Assembly: GCF_018613805.1 (NCBI RefSeq)
Contig: NZ_JAGGPL010000013.1
Coordinates: forward strand, 62,001-126,000
Source: Arthrobacter sp. ISL-48
GTDB taxonomy: Bacteria > Actinomycetota > Actinomycetes > Actinomycetales > Micrococcaceae
Direction of reading: 5' to 3'
DNA length: 64,000 nucleotides
Shown: positions 25,366 to 33,708 of the stretch, one piece after another
Layout: each line of letters begins with the position of its first letter
Position numbering within the stretch: position 1 is the first letter of the stretch
The notes under the pieces: generated by a model
Told to the model about the DNA's origin: nothing
Database searches by the model: none
What the model saw: only the letters and a program-made list of their open reading frames with translations
Program-made: the position numbers and the translations under genes

Positions 25366-25929
25366 TCAGGATACGGCGAACAGAGCCAGTGCAAGGCCTG
25401 CGGCCACCAGCGCCTCCCGGGCCGCGGTCAGGCCAGGCACCGGCCTGGGGCCCGAGTCCGCGCGGAGCGTGAAGGTGGCCAGCAGCCATCCGGCCGATGC
25501 GAAGACCATCACCACGGCCACCAGCAGGTCAACGAGCAGGACGCCGAGTTCATGGCCCGGATGCCCGGTGCCTGAACTCGCATTGCGGGCCGCCTCGAAC
25601 AGGACCCAGCCTCCCAACCCGGCCAGGACGGCGTGATAGACAGCTGGCGCGGGTCCATCTCCGGTGCCAGGCGACGACGTCGTCAGCTGAAATACTGTGC
25701 GCCCGGCGAACCAGAGGAACACCGCCGCGAGGACAACTGCCAAAGGCAGCTGTCCGGCGGGCGCCCAGCCCAGTCCCACCGCCGCGACAGCCCCGGCGAT
25801 GAGGGCAGAACCCGCCGCGTCCGCCCTGCCCACCGGGGATTTGGCACGGAGGAGTCCGGCGACGCTGCACACAACAGCGGCAGCCAGGGCCACCACGAGT
25901 GCGGTCACCACAAGGGTGCTGCGGAACAT
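25366..25929 (-). CDS. Polytopic membrane protein, DUF5134-like
   Basis: A 187-residue protein with about six hydrophobic helices. It resembles actinobacterial DUF5134 proteins in length and in the VYHAVLAGLGGWVLFEAAR segment, but lacks their Met-rich pattern. GGAAGG precedes the ATG. Function unknown. It is 43 bases downstream of the PMT-type glycosyltransferase gene on the same strand and may be its last operon member. Confidence 0.65.
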   Translation of the reverse strand: MFRSTLVVTALVVALAAAVVCSVAGLLRAKSPVGRADAAGSALIAGAVAAVGLGWAPAGQLPLAVVLAAVFLWFAGRTVFQLTTSSPGTGDGPAPAVYHAVLAGLGGWVLFEAARNASSGTGHPGHELGVLLVDLLVAVVMVFASAGWLLATFTLRADSGPRPVPGLTAAREALVAAGLALALFAVS

Positions 25930-25972
25930 AGGGAATTCCTTCCGGGTGCTGATCCGTTATCCGTTGGCTGTC

Positions 25973-28063
25973 TTACTGATTAAGTTGGTAAACGGTGGAC
26001 GCTCCGACCGTCGTGGAAGGGAATGTCGCCTCAACCCATTGGGTGATTGCTGAAGATGATCCGTTTCCGCCTGCGCGTCCCTGGCCGGCAGCTCCGCCGA
26101 AACCGCCTGGGCCGCCGAACCCGCCGAAAGCATTGCCCGGCACGAAGTAGGTGATCTGTCCCTCCGCGACCATTTGCTTGAACTGGTCCAGTGTCGGAAA
26201 CGGATCGGAGCCGCTGAACCCGCCGATGGCCATCACGGAGGTATTGGAACCGAGCTCCAGCGCAGCAGCACTGTTCGCCCCGACCGTGGCGGCGGCCCAT
26301 TTCGTGTGGGTTTGCTGCAGCAGCGCATTCAATGTCGGATTGACCGGAGTTTCCCCGAAGCCTTGGGCTGCCGCGGCTGCCTGGGGATTGTCCGTGTCTC
26401 GGGAACCCGTGAACCGGCCCGATGCTCCGCCGCGGGAAGATGCACCGGCCTGGTTGCTGCCGGCCAGTCCCATGGTCCGGTTGTTTGTCTCGGGAGCCGG
26501 GCCGGACGCAGGTGAGCCGCCTGTGTGGCCTGTTGCCGCCGTCGCAACCGTCCAGGCGCCGGTGCCCAGGCCTGCCGAGAGCAGCACCGAAACCGCCACC
26601 GCCGCTCCTGCCCGGCCGGTCCTGGCCGGGCCGGCCGCAATCAGCGCCGCGCCCACGACGCCGAGGACAAGGACCGCCCAACGGAGCCAAGGCAGCCAGT
26701 CGGGCACGCTGGAGAGCAGGACGAAAGACCAGATTGCCGTGAGGAGGACGGCGGAGACCAGGACAACACGGACGGCCCGGCTGGACCGGCGGTTCCAAAG
26801 CTGGACCCCGGCCATGCCAATCACCGCCGCCACCGCAGGAGCGAGTTCGATGGTGTAGTAAGCGTGGATGGTGCCGCTCATGAAGGAAAAGACAGCGGCG
26901 GTGGTAAGCATCCAGATGCCCCATAAAATCAGGGACGCGCGGACCATATCCGTTCTGGCCGCCCGGCGGGTGAACCACAGTGCGGCCGCGAGAAGGACAA
27001 ACGCGGTGGGAAGCAGCCATGCCACCTCAGCACTGAACTCGCCCCCGAACAGGCGGAGGATGCCGGGAGGTCCTCCCATTGAAAATCCGACACCTCCTCC
27101 CCCGGCGCCGGGGAAGGAGCCGTCGTTTCCGGCAAAGTCGGGGAAATCCTGCCCCGCACGTCCACCGGGATTTCCAGCGTTACGGCCGAGGATGCGGCTG
27201 AGCCCGTTGTAGCCGAAGACGAGTTCCCAGAGGGAATTCGTCTGGGAACCGGCCATGTACGGCCGGTTGCCTACCGGGGTGAGCTGGAACACCAGGGAGT
27301 AAGCCCCGGCCACGAGCGTGATGCCTCCCGCGGCGGCCAGCAGGTGCAGGAGACGCTTCTTGAACGAAACAGGTGCCGCGATCAGGTAGGCCAGTCCGAG
27401 GGCCGGGACGGTCATGAATCCTTGCAGCATCTTGCTCAGGAAGGCCATGCCCACCAGGGTTCCTGCCCAGAAGAGCCAGGAGGGACTGGCTTTCCGGGTG
27501 GCGGTCACGGTCATCCAGGCGGCCGCTATGAGACAGAAGACCATCATCGCGTCGGGGTTATTGAACCGGAACATGAGTGCCGCCACCGGTGTGGCTGCAA
27601 GGGCTGCTCCTGCGATGAGCCCTGCCGCAGGTCCGGCGACCTGCCTGACGGCCAGGTAGAGCAACCCGACGGACGCGACGCCCATAACGGCTTCGGGCAG
27701 GAGCATTGTGAGGGAACTGAATCCGAACACGCGGCCCAACAGTGCCGGGATCCAGAAAGCTGCCGGCGGCTTGTCGACGGTGATGGCGTTGGATGGGTCC
27801 AGGGACGCGAAAAGCAGCGCTGTCCAGTTCTTTGTCCCCGATTGGACGGCCGCGGCGTAGAAGGCATTCCCGTAGCCCGAGTTCGTCAGGTTCCACAGAT
27901 ACGTCAGGCCCGTAACGAGGAGCAGGGCTGCGGCCGACGGCCGGACCCACCGCGGTTGCCGATCGCCGTATGCCAGGCGCTGCCAGCGGGGTGCGGAAGG
28001 CACCCGCCTGAGGGCGTGGGCGATCCCGCGGGCGGGAGCGTCGATGATGGATTCGGTACTCAT
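25973..28063 (-). CDS. GT39/ArnT-like glycosyltransferase (PMT family)
   Basis: A 696-residue membrane glycosyltransferase with about 12-13 helices. Luminal-loop motifs NSGYGNAFYAAAVQSG and ITVDKPPAAFWIPALLGRVFGFS match PMT/ArnT enzymes that use polyprenyl-phosphate sugars. A Gly/Pro-rich loop (about 330-355) and a C-terminal extracytoplasmic domain (about 560-696) ending in a glycine-rich stretch follow. The start at 28063 lies 8 bases after the GT2-GtrA stop. The pair probably makes and uses a polyprenyl-linked sugar for cell-surface decoration. Confidence 0.85.
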   Translation of the reverse strand: MSTESIIDAPARGIAHALRRVPSAPRWQRLAYGDRQPRWVRPSAAALLLVTGLTYLWNLTNSGYGNAFYAAAVQSGTKNWTALLFASLDPSNAITVDKPPAAFWIPALLGRVFGFSSLTMLLPEAVMGVASVGLLYLAVRQVAGPAAGLIAGAALAATPVAALMFRFNNPDAMMVFCLIAAAWMTVTATRKASPSWLFWAGTLVGMAFLSKMLQGFMTVPALGLAYLIAAPVSFKKRLLHLLAAAGGITLVAGAYSLVFQLTPVGNRPYMAGSQTNSLWELVFGYNGLSRILGRNAGNPGGRAGQDFPDFAGNDGSFPGAGGGGVGFSMGGPPGILRLFGGEFSAEVAWLLPTAFVLLAAALWFTRRAARTDMVRASLILWGIWMLTTAAVFSFMSGTIHAYYTIELAPAVAAVIGMAGVQLWNRRSSRAVRVVLVSAVLLTAIWSFVLLSSVPDWLPWLRWAVLVLGVVGAALIAAGPARTGRAGAAVAVSVLLSAGLGTGAWTVATAATGHTGGSPASGPAPETNNRTMGLAGSNQAGASSRGGASGRFTGSRDTDNPQAAAAAQGFGETPVNPTLNALLQQTHTKWAAATVGANSAAALELGSNTSVMAIGGFSGSDPFPTLDQFKQMVAEGQITYFVPGNAFGGFGGPGGFGGAAGQGRAGGNGSSSAITQWVEATFPSTTVGASTVYQLNQ

Positions 28064-28071
28064 GGTGTCTC

Positions 28072-29424
28072 TCACTTTGTTGCGGCCGCGCCGGGGTGGC
28101 CGGTTGACGACGGCGGCGGCGCGGGAATGTTTCGGCCCGGACGTTTGAAGACCCAAGCCCGGAACAGGATGAACTTCAGCAGTGTGGCTAAGAGGTTTGC
28201 GCCGACGACGGCGGCCACTTCCACGCCTCTTGACGGTTCGGTGCCGGAATGCAGCCACAACAGGACGCCGGACGTCAACGCGAGTCCCAGTGCGAAAATG
28301 ACGAGGCCCTGGAACTGCTGCCTTACCGCACCAGCGCGCCCGGAAACCCCGAACGTGAACAGCCTGTTTGCCGCTGTGTTCGCAACTGCCGTGAGCAGCA
28401 GTGCCACAAAGTTCGCGGTCTGGGCGCCTGTGACCCTGCGCATGAACACAAACAGTGCCAGGTAGGCCAGGGTGGAGACGGCGCCGATAACGCCGAAGCG
28501 GACCATCTGGCCCAGGAGGGCCCCGCTGCTTTCAGGGGCCTTGCGGCCAAGCGCGTTGCGCAGCTCGACGACGGGGATGCGTCCGGTCATCATGTCCCGG
28601 CCGATCCGCACGATTCCTTTCAGATCATCGATGGAAGTGCGCACGACGTCGACGGAGGAATCCGGGTCATCCGTCCAGTCCACCGGTACTTCAGCCACCC
28701 TCAGTCCAGCCCGGTCGGCGATGACAAGCAGCTCCGTGTCGAAAAACCAGGAGTCGTCGACGGTGCACGGCAGGACGGCGCGCGCGATGTCGGAACGGAT
28801 GGCTTTGAAGCCGCACTGGGCGTCTGAAAACCGGGCGCCCAGAGAGCCACGGAGGATCAGGTTGTAGCTTCGGGAGATGAATTCGCGCCTGGCCCCCCGA
28901 ATGACGCGCGAGTTTCGGTTCAGCCGGGTTCCGACGGCCAAATCGGAATGCCCGGACATCAGCGGGGCGATCAGCGGCAAGAGCGCCGCCAGATCGGTGG
29001 AGAGATCGACGTCCATGTAGGCAACCACGGCAGCCTCTGATGCAAGCCAGACCGTGCGGAGCGCCAGTCCACGCCCCTTCCGGTCCAGGTGCGTGACGCG
29101 CACTTCGTCCAGTTCACGGCTGAGGTTGCGGGCAATGTCCAGGCTCGAGTCCGTGCTGGCGTTGTCCGCGATCGTAATCACAAACGGGTGAGGGAAGCTG
29201 GCCTTGAGGTAGGAATGCAGGCGCCGGACTGCCGTCTCCAGAGCGGCTTCTTCGTTATACACGGGTATCGCAACGTCGAGAACCACGGTGCCGCTGGAGG
29301 TGTCGACTGGGGCACGCTCCGGCCGGATGGCAGCGAAATGCTCAATGGGTCCTTGACCTGCCAGGCCATGGCTCCCGGGCGGCCCGGGCTGCGGCCGCCC
29401 CGGGTCTGTTGTTGTACTGGACAT
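28072..29424 (-). CDS. Bifunctional GT2 polyprenyl-phosphate glycosyltransferase/GtrA protein
   Basis: A 450-residue fusion. Residues about 45-290 are a GT2 domain of the DPM1/GtrB type (VLDVAIPVYNEEAALE; metal-binding YMDVDLSTD; QCGFKAIRSD). Residues about 310-430 are a four-helix GtrA domain. GT2 loads a sugar from a nucleotide donor onto polyprenyl phosphate and GtrA may flip it across the membrane. TACCTT lies 6 bases before the ATG at 29424, consistent with a leaderless start. The neighbouring PMT-like gene is the likely user of the product. Confidence 0.86.
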   Translation of the reverse strand: MSSTTTDPGRPQPGPPGSHGLAGQGPIEHFAAIRPERAPVDTSSGTVVLDVAIPVYNEEAALETAVRRLHSYLKASFPHPFVITIADNASTDSSLDIARNLSRELDEVRVTHLDRKGRGLALRTVWLASEAAVVAYMDVDLSTDLAALLPLIAPLMSGHSDLAVGTRLNRNSRVIRGARREFISRSYNLILRGSLGARFSDAQCGFKAIRSDIARAVLPCTVDDSWFFDTELLVIADRAGLRVAEVPVDWTDDPDSSVDVVRTSIDDLKGIVRIGRDMMTGRIPVVELRNALGRKAPESSGALLGQMVRFGVIGAVSTLAYLALFVFMRRVTGAQTANFVALLLTAVANTAANRLFTFGVSGRAGAVRQQFQGLVIFALGLALTSGVLLWLHSGTEPSRGVEVAAVVGANLLATLLKFILFRAWVFKRPGRNIPAPPPSSTGHPGAAATK

Positions 29425-29523
29425 AGTTTGAAGGTAAGCAATGAAGGTTGGTGCTTCCCCCACAGATGCTGGACGTCCGCCCTAAACCGCTCCTTCTCAA
29501 CAGACAGGGACAAGCCGCACTTG

Positions 29524-29724
29524 ATGCAGCACAATGCCTTTCTGGTGGATGACGACCTCTTCGACCGGGCACACTCGCGGCTAGTGGATTGGGAGGTGAC
29601 GCATTGGGCCGACCCGCAGATGACCCGGCCGGGCGAGACCAACACTGAACACGGAGGACGAGGCGTGTATTTCAAAGACCCCGCCGGGCACGCGATCGAA
29701 CTCATCACCCGGCCCTACCTATGA
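29524..29724 (+). pseudogene. C-terminal remnant of a VOC family gene
   Basis: A 66-residue fragment (from ATG 29524) with the second half of a glyoxalase domain: MQHNAFLVDDDLFDRAHSRL, GGRGVYFKDPAGHAIELITRPY. The first beta-alpha-beta unit is missing, and upstream sequence runs into the promoter of the GT2-GtrA gene. It is most likely a truncated relic, although a one-unit VOC protein cannot be excluded. Confidence 0.65.
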
Positions 29725-29772
29725 GCGCCGCGGGCGGGTTGGGAAAACCGTCCGGCGGGTGCCGGGCAGGTC

Positions 29773-30768
29773 TTACACTCCGGCGGGCAAGCGATCCAGG
29801 ATGGTCTCCACATCCCGGTGTTGGCTCCTGCTGAGCGGTCCGTGATCGAGCGCGCCGGCATTCTCGGCGACCTGAGCAGGGTTGCGGAAGCCGGGTAGCG
29901 GGACCGTCTGGGGGTGGTGTGCCCAGATCCACGCCAGCGCACCCTGCGCCGGGGTCCGCCCGTCTGCAGTAAGGATGTGCCGGACAGCCTCGAGGCGTTC
30001 CAGGAAGTCCGGGGCGGGGCTTCCGTCAATGAACCAGCGCAGCCATTCCGGTTGGCGGCCTCGGATGTCGTCGGCTGGGAGCCGGCTGGTTGACGTGTAC
30101 TGTCCCCCGAGTAGCCCCATGGCCAGCGGCGAGCGGCAGAGCGCGGCGAGGTCGTGCCGCTCGCACACCGCGAGCATTTCGGGGTTCTCGTCCAGGACAT
30201 TGAGTTGCAGTTGAACAGCGGTGCACCGCGGGCCGGCGGCAAATATTTCTGCCCGGCCCGGGTCGTCGGTGCTGATGCCGTACCAGCGGATCAGCCCTTC
30301 TGTGGCCAGTTCTTCCAAGGTGTTTACCAGCTCAGCGGCACGTGCGTCGTCGACGTCGGGGGTGTGCAGCTGGTAGAGGTCGATGCGGTCGCGACCGAGT
30401 CTGCGTAGAGACGCATGCAGAGCCTGACGGACATAGGCTGGGGATGTGTCGATACCTGTGAGCTGCCGGGTGGATTCGTCGATGGTGTTGCCGAACTTGG
30501 TGGCCACCAGGACGTCGGGGTGATCGGCCAGTACGGTGCCCAGGAGTCGCTCGCTGTGCCCGGCGCCGTACGCGTCAGCGGTGTCAAACAGGGTGATACC
30601 AAGTTCGACGGCGCGGTGCAGGCCCTGCACAGCCAGGTCGTCGTCGACACCGGCGTAGCCAAGCTGTTGGTCACCCGCGGCCATTGCTCCGCCGATGGCC
30701 CAGCAGCCGAGGCCAAGAGCGCTGACCTGCAGGTCTGAGCGGCCCAGCCGCCGGGTCATAACGGTCAT
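29773..30768 (-). CDS. Aldo/keto reductase
   Basis: A 331-residue TIM-barrel NADPH-dependent oxidoreductase. The catalytic tetrad is visible as Asp and Tyr in LFDTADAYG, Lys in LVATKFG and His in YQLHTPD. The C-terminal NADPH site follows the ALAWIWAHHPQTVPLPGFRNPAQVAENAGA pattern. AAGGAG lies 8 bases before the ATG. Similar enzymes reduce sugar aldehydes or xenobiotic carbonyls; the substrate is unknown. It stands alone. Confidence 0.88.
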   Translation of the reverse strand: MTVMTRRLGRSDLQVSALGLGCWAIGGAMAAGDQQLGYAGVDDDLAVQGLHRAVELGITLFDTADAYGAGHSERLLGTVLADHPDVLVATKFGNTIDESTRQLTGIDTSPAYVRQALHASLRRLGRDRIDLYQLHTPDVDDARAAELVNTLEELATEGLIRWYGISTDDPGRAEIFAAGPRCTAVQLQLNVLDENPEMLAVCERHDLAALCRSPLAMGLLGGQYTSTSRLPADDIRGRQPEWLRWFIDGSPAPDFLERLEAVRHILTADGRTPAQGALAWIWAHHPQTVPLPGFRNPAQVAENAGALDHGPLSRSQHRDVETILDRLPAGV

Positions 30769-30925
30769 GCGGTCATCTCCTTGTGGGTGGCATTTTGGGA
30801 TGCGACGACGAAAAATCGCTCGTGGAAAACGACTTCACACCCAACGCGCGCTCCAAGTCAACCCTCCGAAGGAATCCAGGGACGTCTCATCCGCCTCCGT
30901 GGTCGATCGCGGAACGCCCGGGTCG

Positions 30926-32413
30926 CTAAGCGGGTGGGAAGCCGGGTCGGGGGATCCGCGGTCCGCTGAAGCTCTGTCCCGGACCGGCACCAGGTGAGCC
31001 CGGAGCACCAAAACCGCCAAAGACCGGGTTGTCGAAGCCGGCGCCGCTGCCCAGCAGACTCCGCGTAAGAGCCTCGCCGTCGGCCATCAGCCCGTCGACT
31101 GCAAGGCCAAGGTGACTGTCGTCAACGGAAGCCCCTTCCTGTGCGGCAGCAACCACGGCCCGCCGGATGAGTTCGCGTGCAAAGGAGGCGGTGGTTCCTT
31201 CGGTGCGGGATGCCGCATCTTGAACGGCCTCAGCGCTAAAGGGGATCCCGCGGGAGTAGAGATTCATCAGGTCAATGCGCTCCGTCAGGGCCGGGAGGGG
31301 GATCTCCACGGCCAAATCCACGCGGCCCGGACGCTGCGCCAAGGCACGTTCCAGCATGTCCACGCGGTTGGTGGTGAGGACGAACGCCACGTCGGCGTCC
31401 CTGTCCAGGCCGTCCATGGCGTCCAGCACTTCGAACAGCAACGGCTGCGGTCCGTGGCCGAAGCTCCGGTCCTCGGCAATCAGGTCGCAGTCTTCAAGAA
31501 CGACGATGGACGGCTGCAGTGCCCGGGCCATGGTGGCGGCCTCTGAGATTCTGGCCAGCGATCCGCCCGACAGGAGGATGGCGGTAGTTCCTGCGCTTTG
31601 GCTAAGGAGATAGCGCACAGTATGGGTTTTGCCCGTTCCCGGATTGCCGTAGAGCAGGATGCCCCGCTTGAGGTGCTGCCCGTATTCGCTGAGCGTCTCC
31701 CGGTGTTCGGCGATGCCGAGCGCATGACCAGACACCTTCTGCAGTAGTCCCTCGGGGAGAATGACCTCGGAGGCCGCCAGCGTAGGCCTGGCATGGAAAG
31801 TGACTCCCGAAGCGCTGGGGCCGTACTCCCCCATAACCAGTGAAATGATCTGGCCCTTCAGGACGCTTCGGTGCTGCATTCGCAGACGGAAGTCAGCGAG
31901 GAATTCCGCCGCACTGCCCGTGTCACTTGCGAGGACCTCGAGGGAGGCTGAGGGCCGCCCAAACCGTGGGTTCGCGTCACGCTGCCACACCGCCACCGGA
32001 CTGCCTTTGTGCCGGAATAGCCATAGGCCCATGGCGACGGCCTGGCGCTGGTCATCGGGCCCCACGGCGAGGTTCCTGTAATCGGGTTGTGACAGAGGGA
32101 ACTGCGGGAAGAACTGGGACTGCTGCAGCATGTCACTCAGCGACTGGTGGTGTCGCTGGTCCCCGCCGCCGATGCCGAGCAGCCGGAAGTCCCCGCTCTC
32201 GGCCGCAAGTTCGGCCATCTGGATGTCAGCGTCCACGAACCGGTGCGGGGGTATCTCCTCCACCACCACTGAGAGCGTTTCCGCAGGCAGTCCCAGATGT
32301 TCAGTGAGCGCGGTCAGGAGCTGCGTTCCCGCCCGCATCCTGTGCTGGCCGGACTGCGCCAGCTGCACCAGTTGAGCAAAATCGTCGATGAACTTCCCCA
32401 GGTTTTCATCCAT
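30926..32413 (-). CDS. AAA+ ATPase of unknown target
   Basis: A 495-residue protein. Residues about 1-235 are an uncharacterised N-terminal domain. The AAA+ core (about 240-430) has Walker A GNPGTGKT, Walker B IVVLEDCD, sensor-1 LTTNR and an arginine-finger-like RPGRVD. The C-terminal 40 residues are Gly/Pro/Phe-rich and probably disordered (FGGFGAPGSPGAGPG). The core resembles the FtsH/Cdc48 class, but no protease domain is present. The gene is 38 bases downstream of the thiolase stop, but it lacks a catabolic role and is probably an independent gene. Confidence 0.82.
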   Translation of the reverse strand: MDENLGKFIDDFAQLVQLAQSGQHRMRAGTQLLTALTEHLGLPAETLSVVVEEIPPHRFVDADIQMAELAAESGDFRLLGIGGGDQRHHQSLSDMLQQSQFFPQFPLSQPDYRNLAVGPDDQRQAVAMGLWLFRHKGSPVAVWQRDANPRFGRPSASLEVLASDTGSAAEFLADFRLRMQHRSVLKGQIISLVMGEYGPSASGVTFHARPTLAASEVILPEGLLQKVSGHALGIAEHRETLSEYGQHLKRGILLYGNPGTGKTHTVRYLLSQSAGTTAILLSGGSLARISEAATMARALQPSIVVLEDCDLIAEDRSFGHGPQPLLFEVLDAMDGLDRDADVAFVLTTNRVDMLERALAQRPGRVDLAVEIPLPALTERIDLMNLYSRGIPFSAEAVQDAASRTEGTTASFARELIRRAVVAAAQEGASVDDSHLGLAVDGLMADGEALTRSLLGSGAGFDNPVFGGFGAPGSPGAGPGQSFSGPRIPRPGFPPA

Positions 32414-32451
32414 GCGCAGACCCTACCAGCACCCGCTGGGCGGATTCAGGG

Positions 32452-33636
32452 TCAACGTGACAGGAGCAACGCTTCGCCCTGGCCGCCGCCGCCGCACAGT
32501 GCTACGGCGGCCTTGCCGCTGCCGCGGCGCTGGAGCTCGTAAACGGCGGTGACCACAACCCGCGCACCGGAGGCGCCAATGGGATGGCCGAGGGCGATCG
32601 CTCCACCGTTGACGTTGACTCTGTCCATGCCGATGCCGAGTTGTGCCGCCGAGTGCAGGGCCACCGAGGCAAACGCCTCATTGATCTCCACGAAGTCCAA
32701 ATCCTCCACGCTCCAGCCGGCGGTTCCAATGGCCTTATAGATGGCGCGGGCCGGTTTGTCCGGCAACGAGGTGTCCGGGCCGGCTGTCTGTCCCGGGGCG
32801 CCAAGCACCGCCAGGATTTCGAGGCCGTGGGCGTCGGCGTAACCGCGGGTGGTCAGGACGACGGCGGCCGCGCCGTCGTTGAGCGGTGAGGCATTTCCGG
32901 CGGTAACCGTACCGTTTGGGGAGAACGCCGGCCAGAGCCTGCCGAGCGACTCCTCGGTGCTGTCCGGACGCACACCCTCGTCGCCGACTGCCAGCACGTC
33001 CTCCCCGCGGCGCCGCGGCACCTTGACCGGGACGATCTCAGCGTCAAAAAGTCCGGTTGCCTGGGCGGCCGCTGCCCGCCGGTGCGAACCAGCAGCGGCC
33101 TTGTCCTGCTCGGTGCGGGGAATGCCCAAGGCGTCATTGGCACGGTCCGTGGCGAAGCCCATGGCGACGTGGTCGAAGGCATCGGTGAGTCCGTCGTGGG
33201 CCGCCGAGTCGATCAGGGCCGCGTCACCGTAGAGGTGGCCGGCGCGCGAACCCGGCAGCAGGTGCGGGGCATTGCTCATTGATTCCTGTCCGCCGGCGAC
33301 CACCACCGCGGCTTCTCCCAGCCGCAGCAGCCGGCTCGCGTCGATGATGGCGCTCAGTCCGGACAGGCACACCTTATTAACTGTGTGGGCGTGGGCGCTG
33401 AGCGGAATACCCCCGGCGATGGCTGCCTGCCGGGCGGGATTTTGTCCTGCCCCGGCCTGGAGTACGTGTCCCATGATGACGGCGTCCACTGCATCGGCGT
33501 TGATGTTGGCCCGGTCGAGGGCCGCCGCGATCGCGGCACCGCCGAGCTCGACGGCGGTGAGCGGGGCGAGCTGGCCCATCAGCCTGCCTTGGGGCGTGCG
33601 GGCGGCACCGACGATGACGACATCTGTGCTGTTCAT
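32452..33636 (-). CDS. Acetyl-CoA C-acetyltransferase (thiolase)
   Basis: A 394-residue thiolase that splits acetoacetyl-CoA to two acetyl-CoA. The acyl-accepting Cys90 is in [24 protein letters not shown] holds the catalytic His, and [11 protein letters not shown] the second Cys. The start at 33636 has AAGGAG six bases upstream; the longer frame to 33684 has no support. It is the last step of the glutarate operon running from 39671 and follows the hydratase/dehydrogenase fusion by 72 bases. Confidence 0.9.
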   Translation of the reverse strand: MNSTDVVIVGAARTPQGRLMGQLAPLTAVELGGAAIAAALDRANINADAVDAVIMGHVLQAGAGQNPARQAAIAGGIPLSAHAHTVNKVCLSGLSAIIDASRLLRLGEAAVVVAGGQESMSNAPHLLPGSRAGHLYGDAALIDSAAHDGLTDAFDHVAMGFATDRANDALGIPRTEQDKAAAGSHRRAAAAQATGLFDAEIVPVKVPRRRGEDVLAVGDEGVRPDSTEESLGRLWPAFSPNGTVTAGNASPLNDGAAAVVLTTRGYADAHGLEILAVLGAPGQTAGPDTSLPDKPARAIYKAIGTAGWSVEDLDFVEINEAFASVALHSAAQLGIGMDRVNVNGGAIALGHPIGASGARVVVTAVYELQRRGSGKAAVALCGGGGQGEALLLSR

Positions 33637-33708
33637 TTTTTCTCCTTGGACGTGGCGAGGGACGGAGGGCCGTCCTGTTGGCATGGGGCAGCCTGGATTC
33701 GGAGCCTG

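Noticed and set aside
28064..28258. Upstream extension of the PMT-like glycosyltransferase
   Set aside because: Arg/Pro-rich translation that overlaps the GT2-GtrA C-terminus; homology starts at the ATG at 28063.
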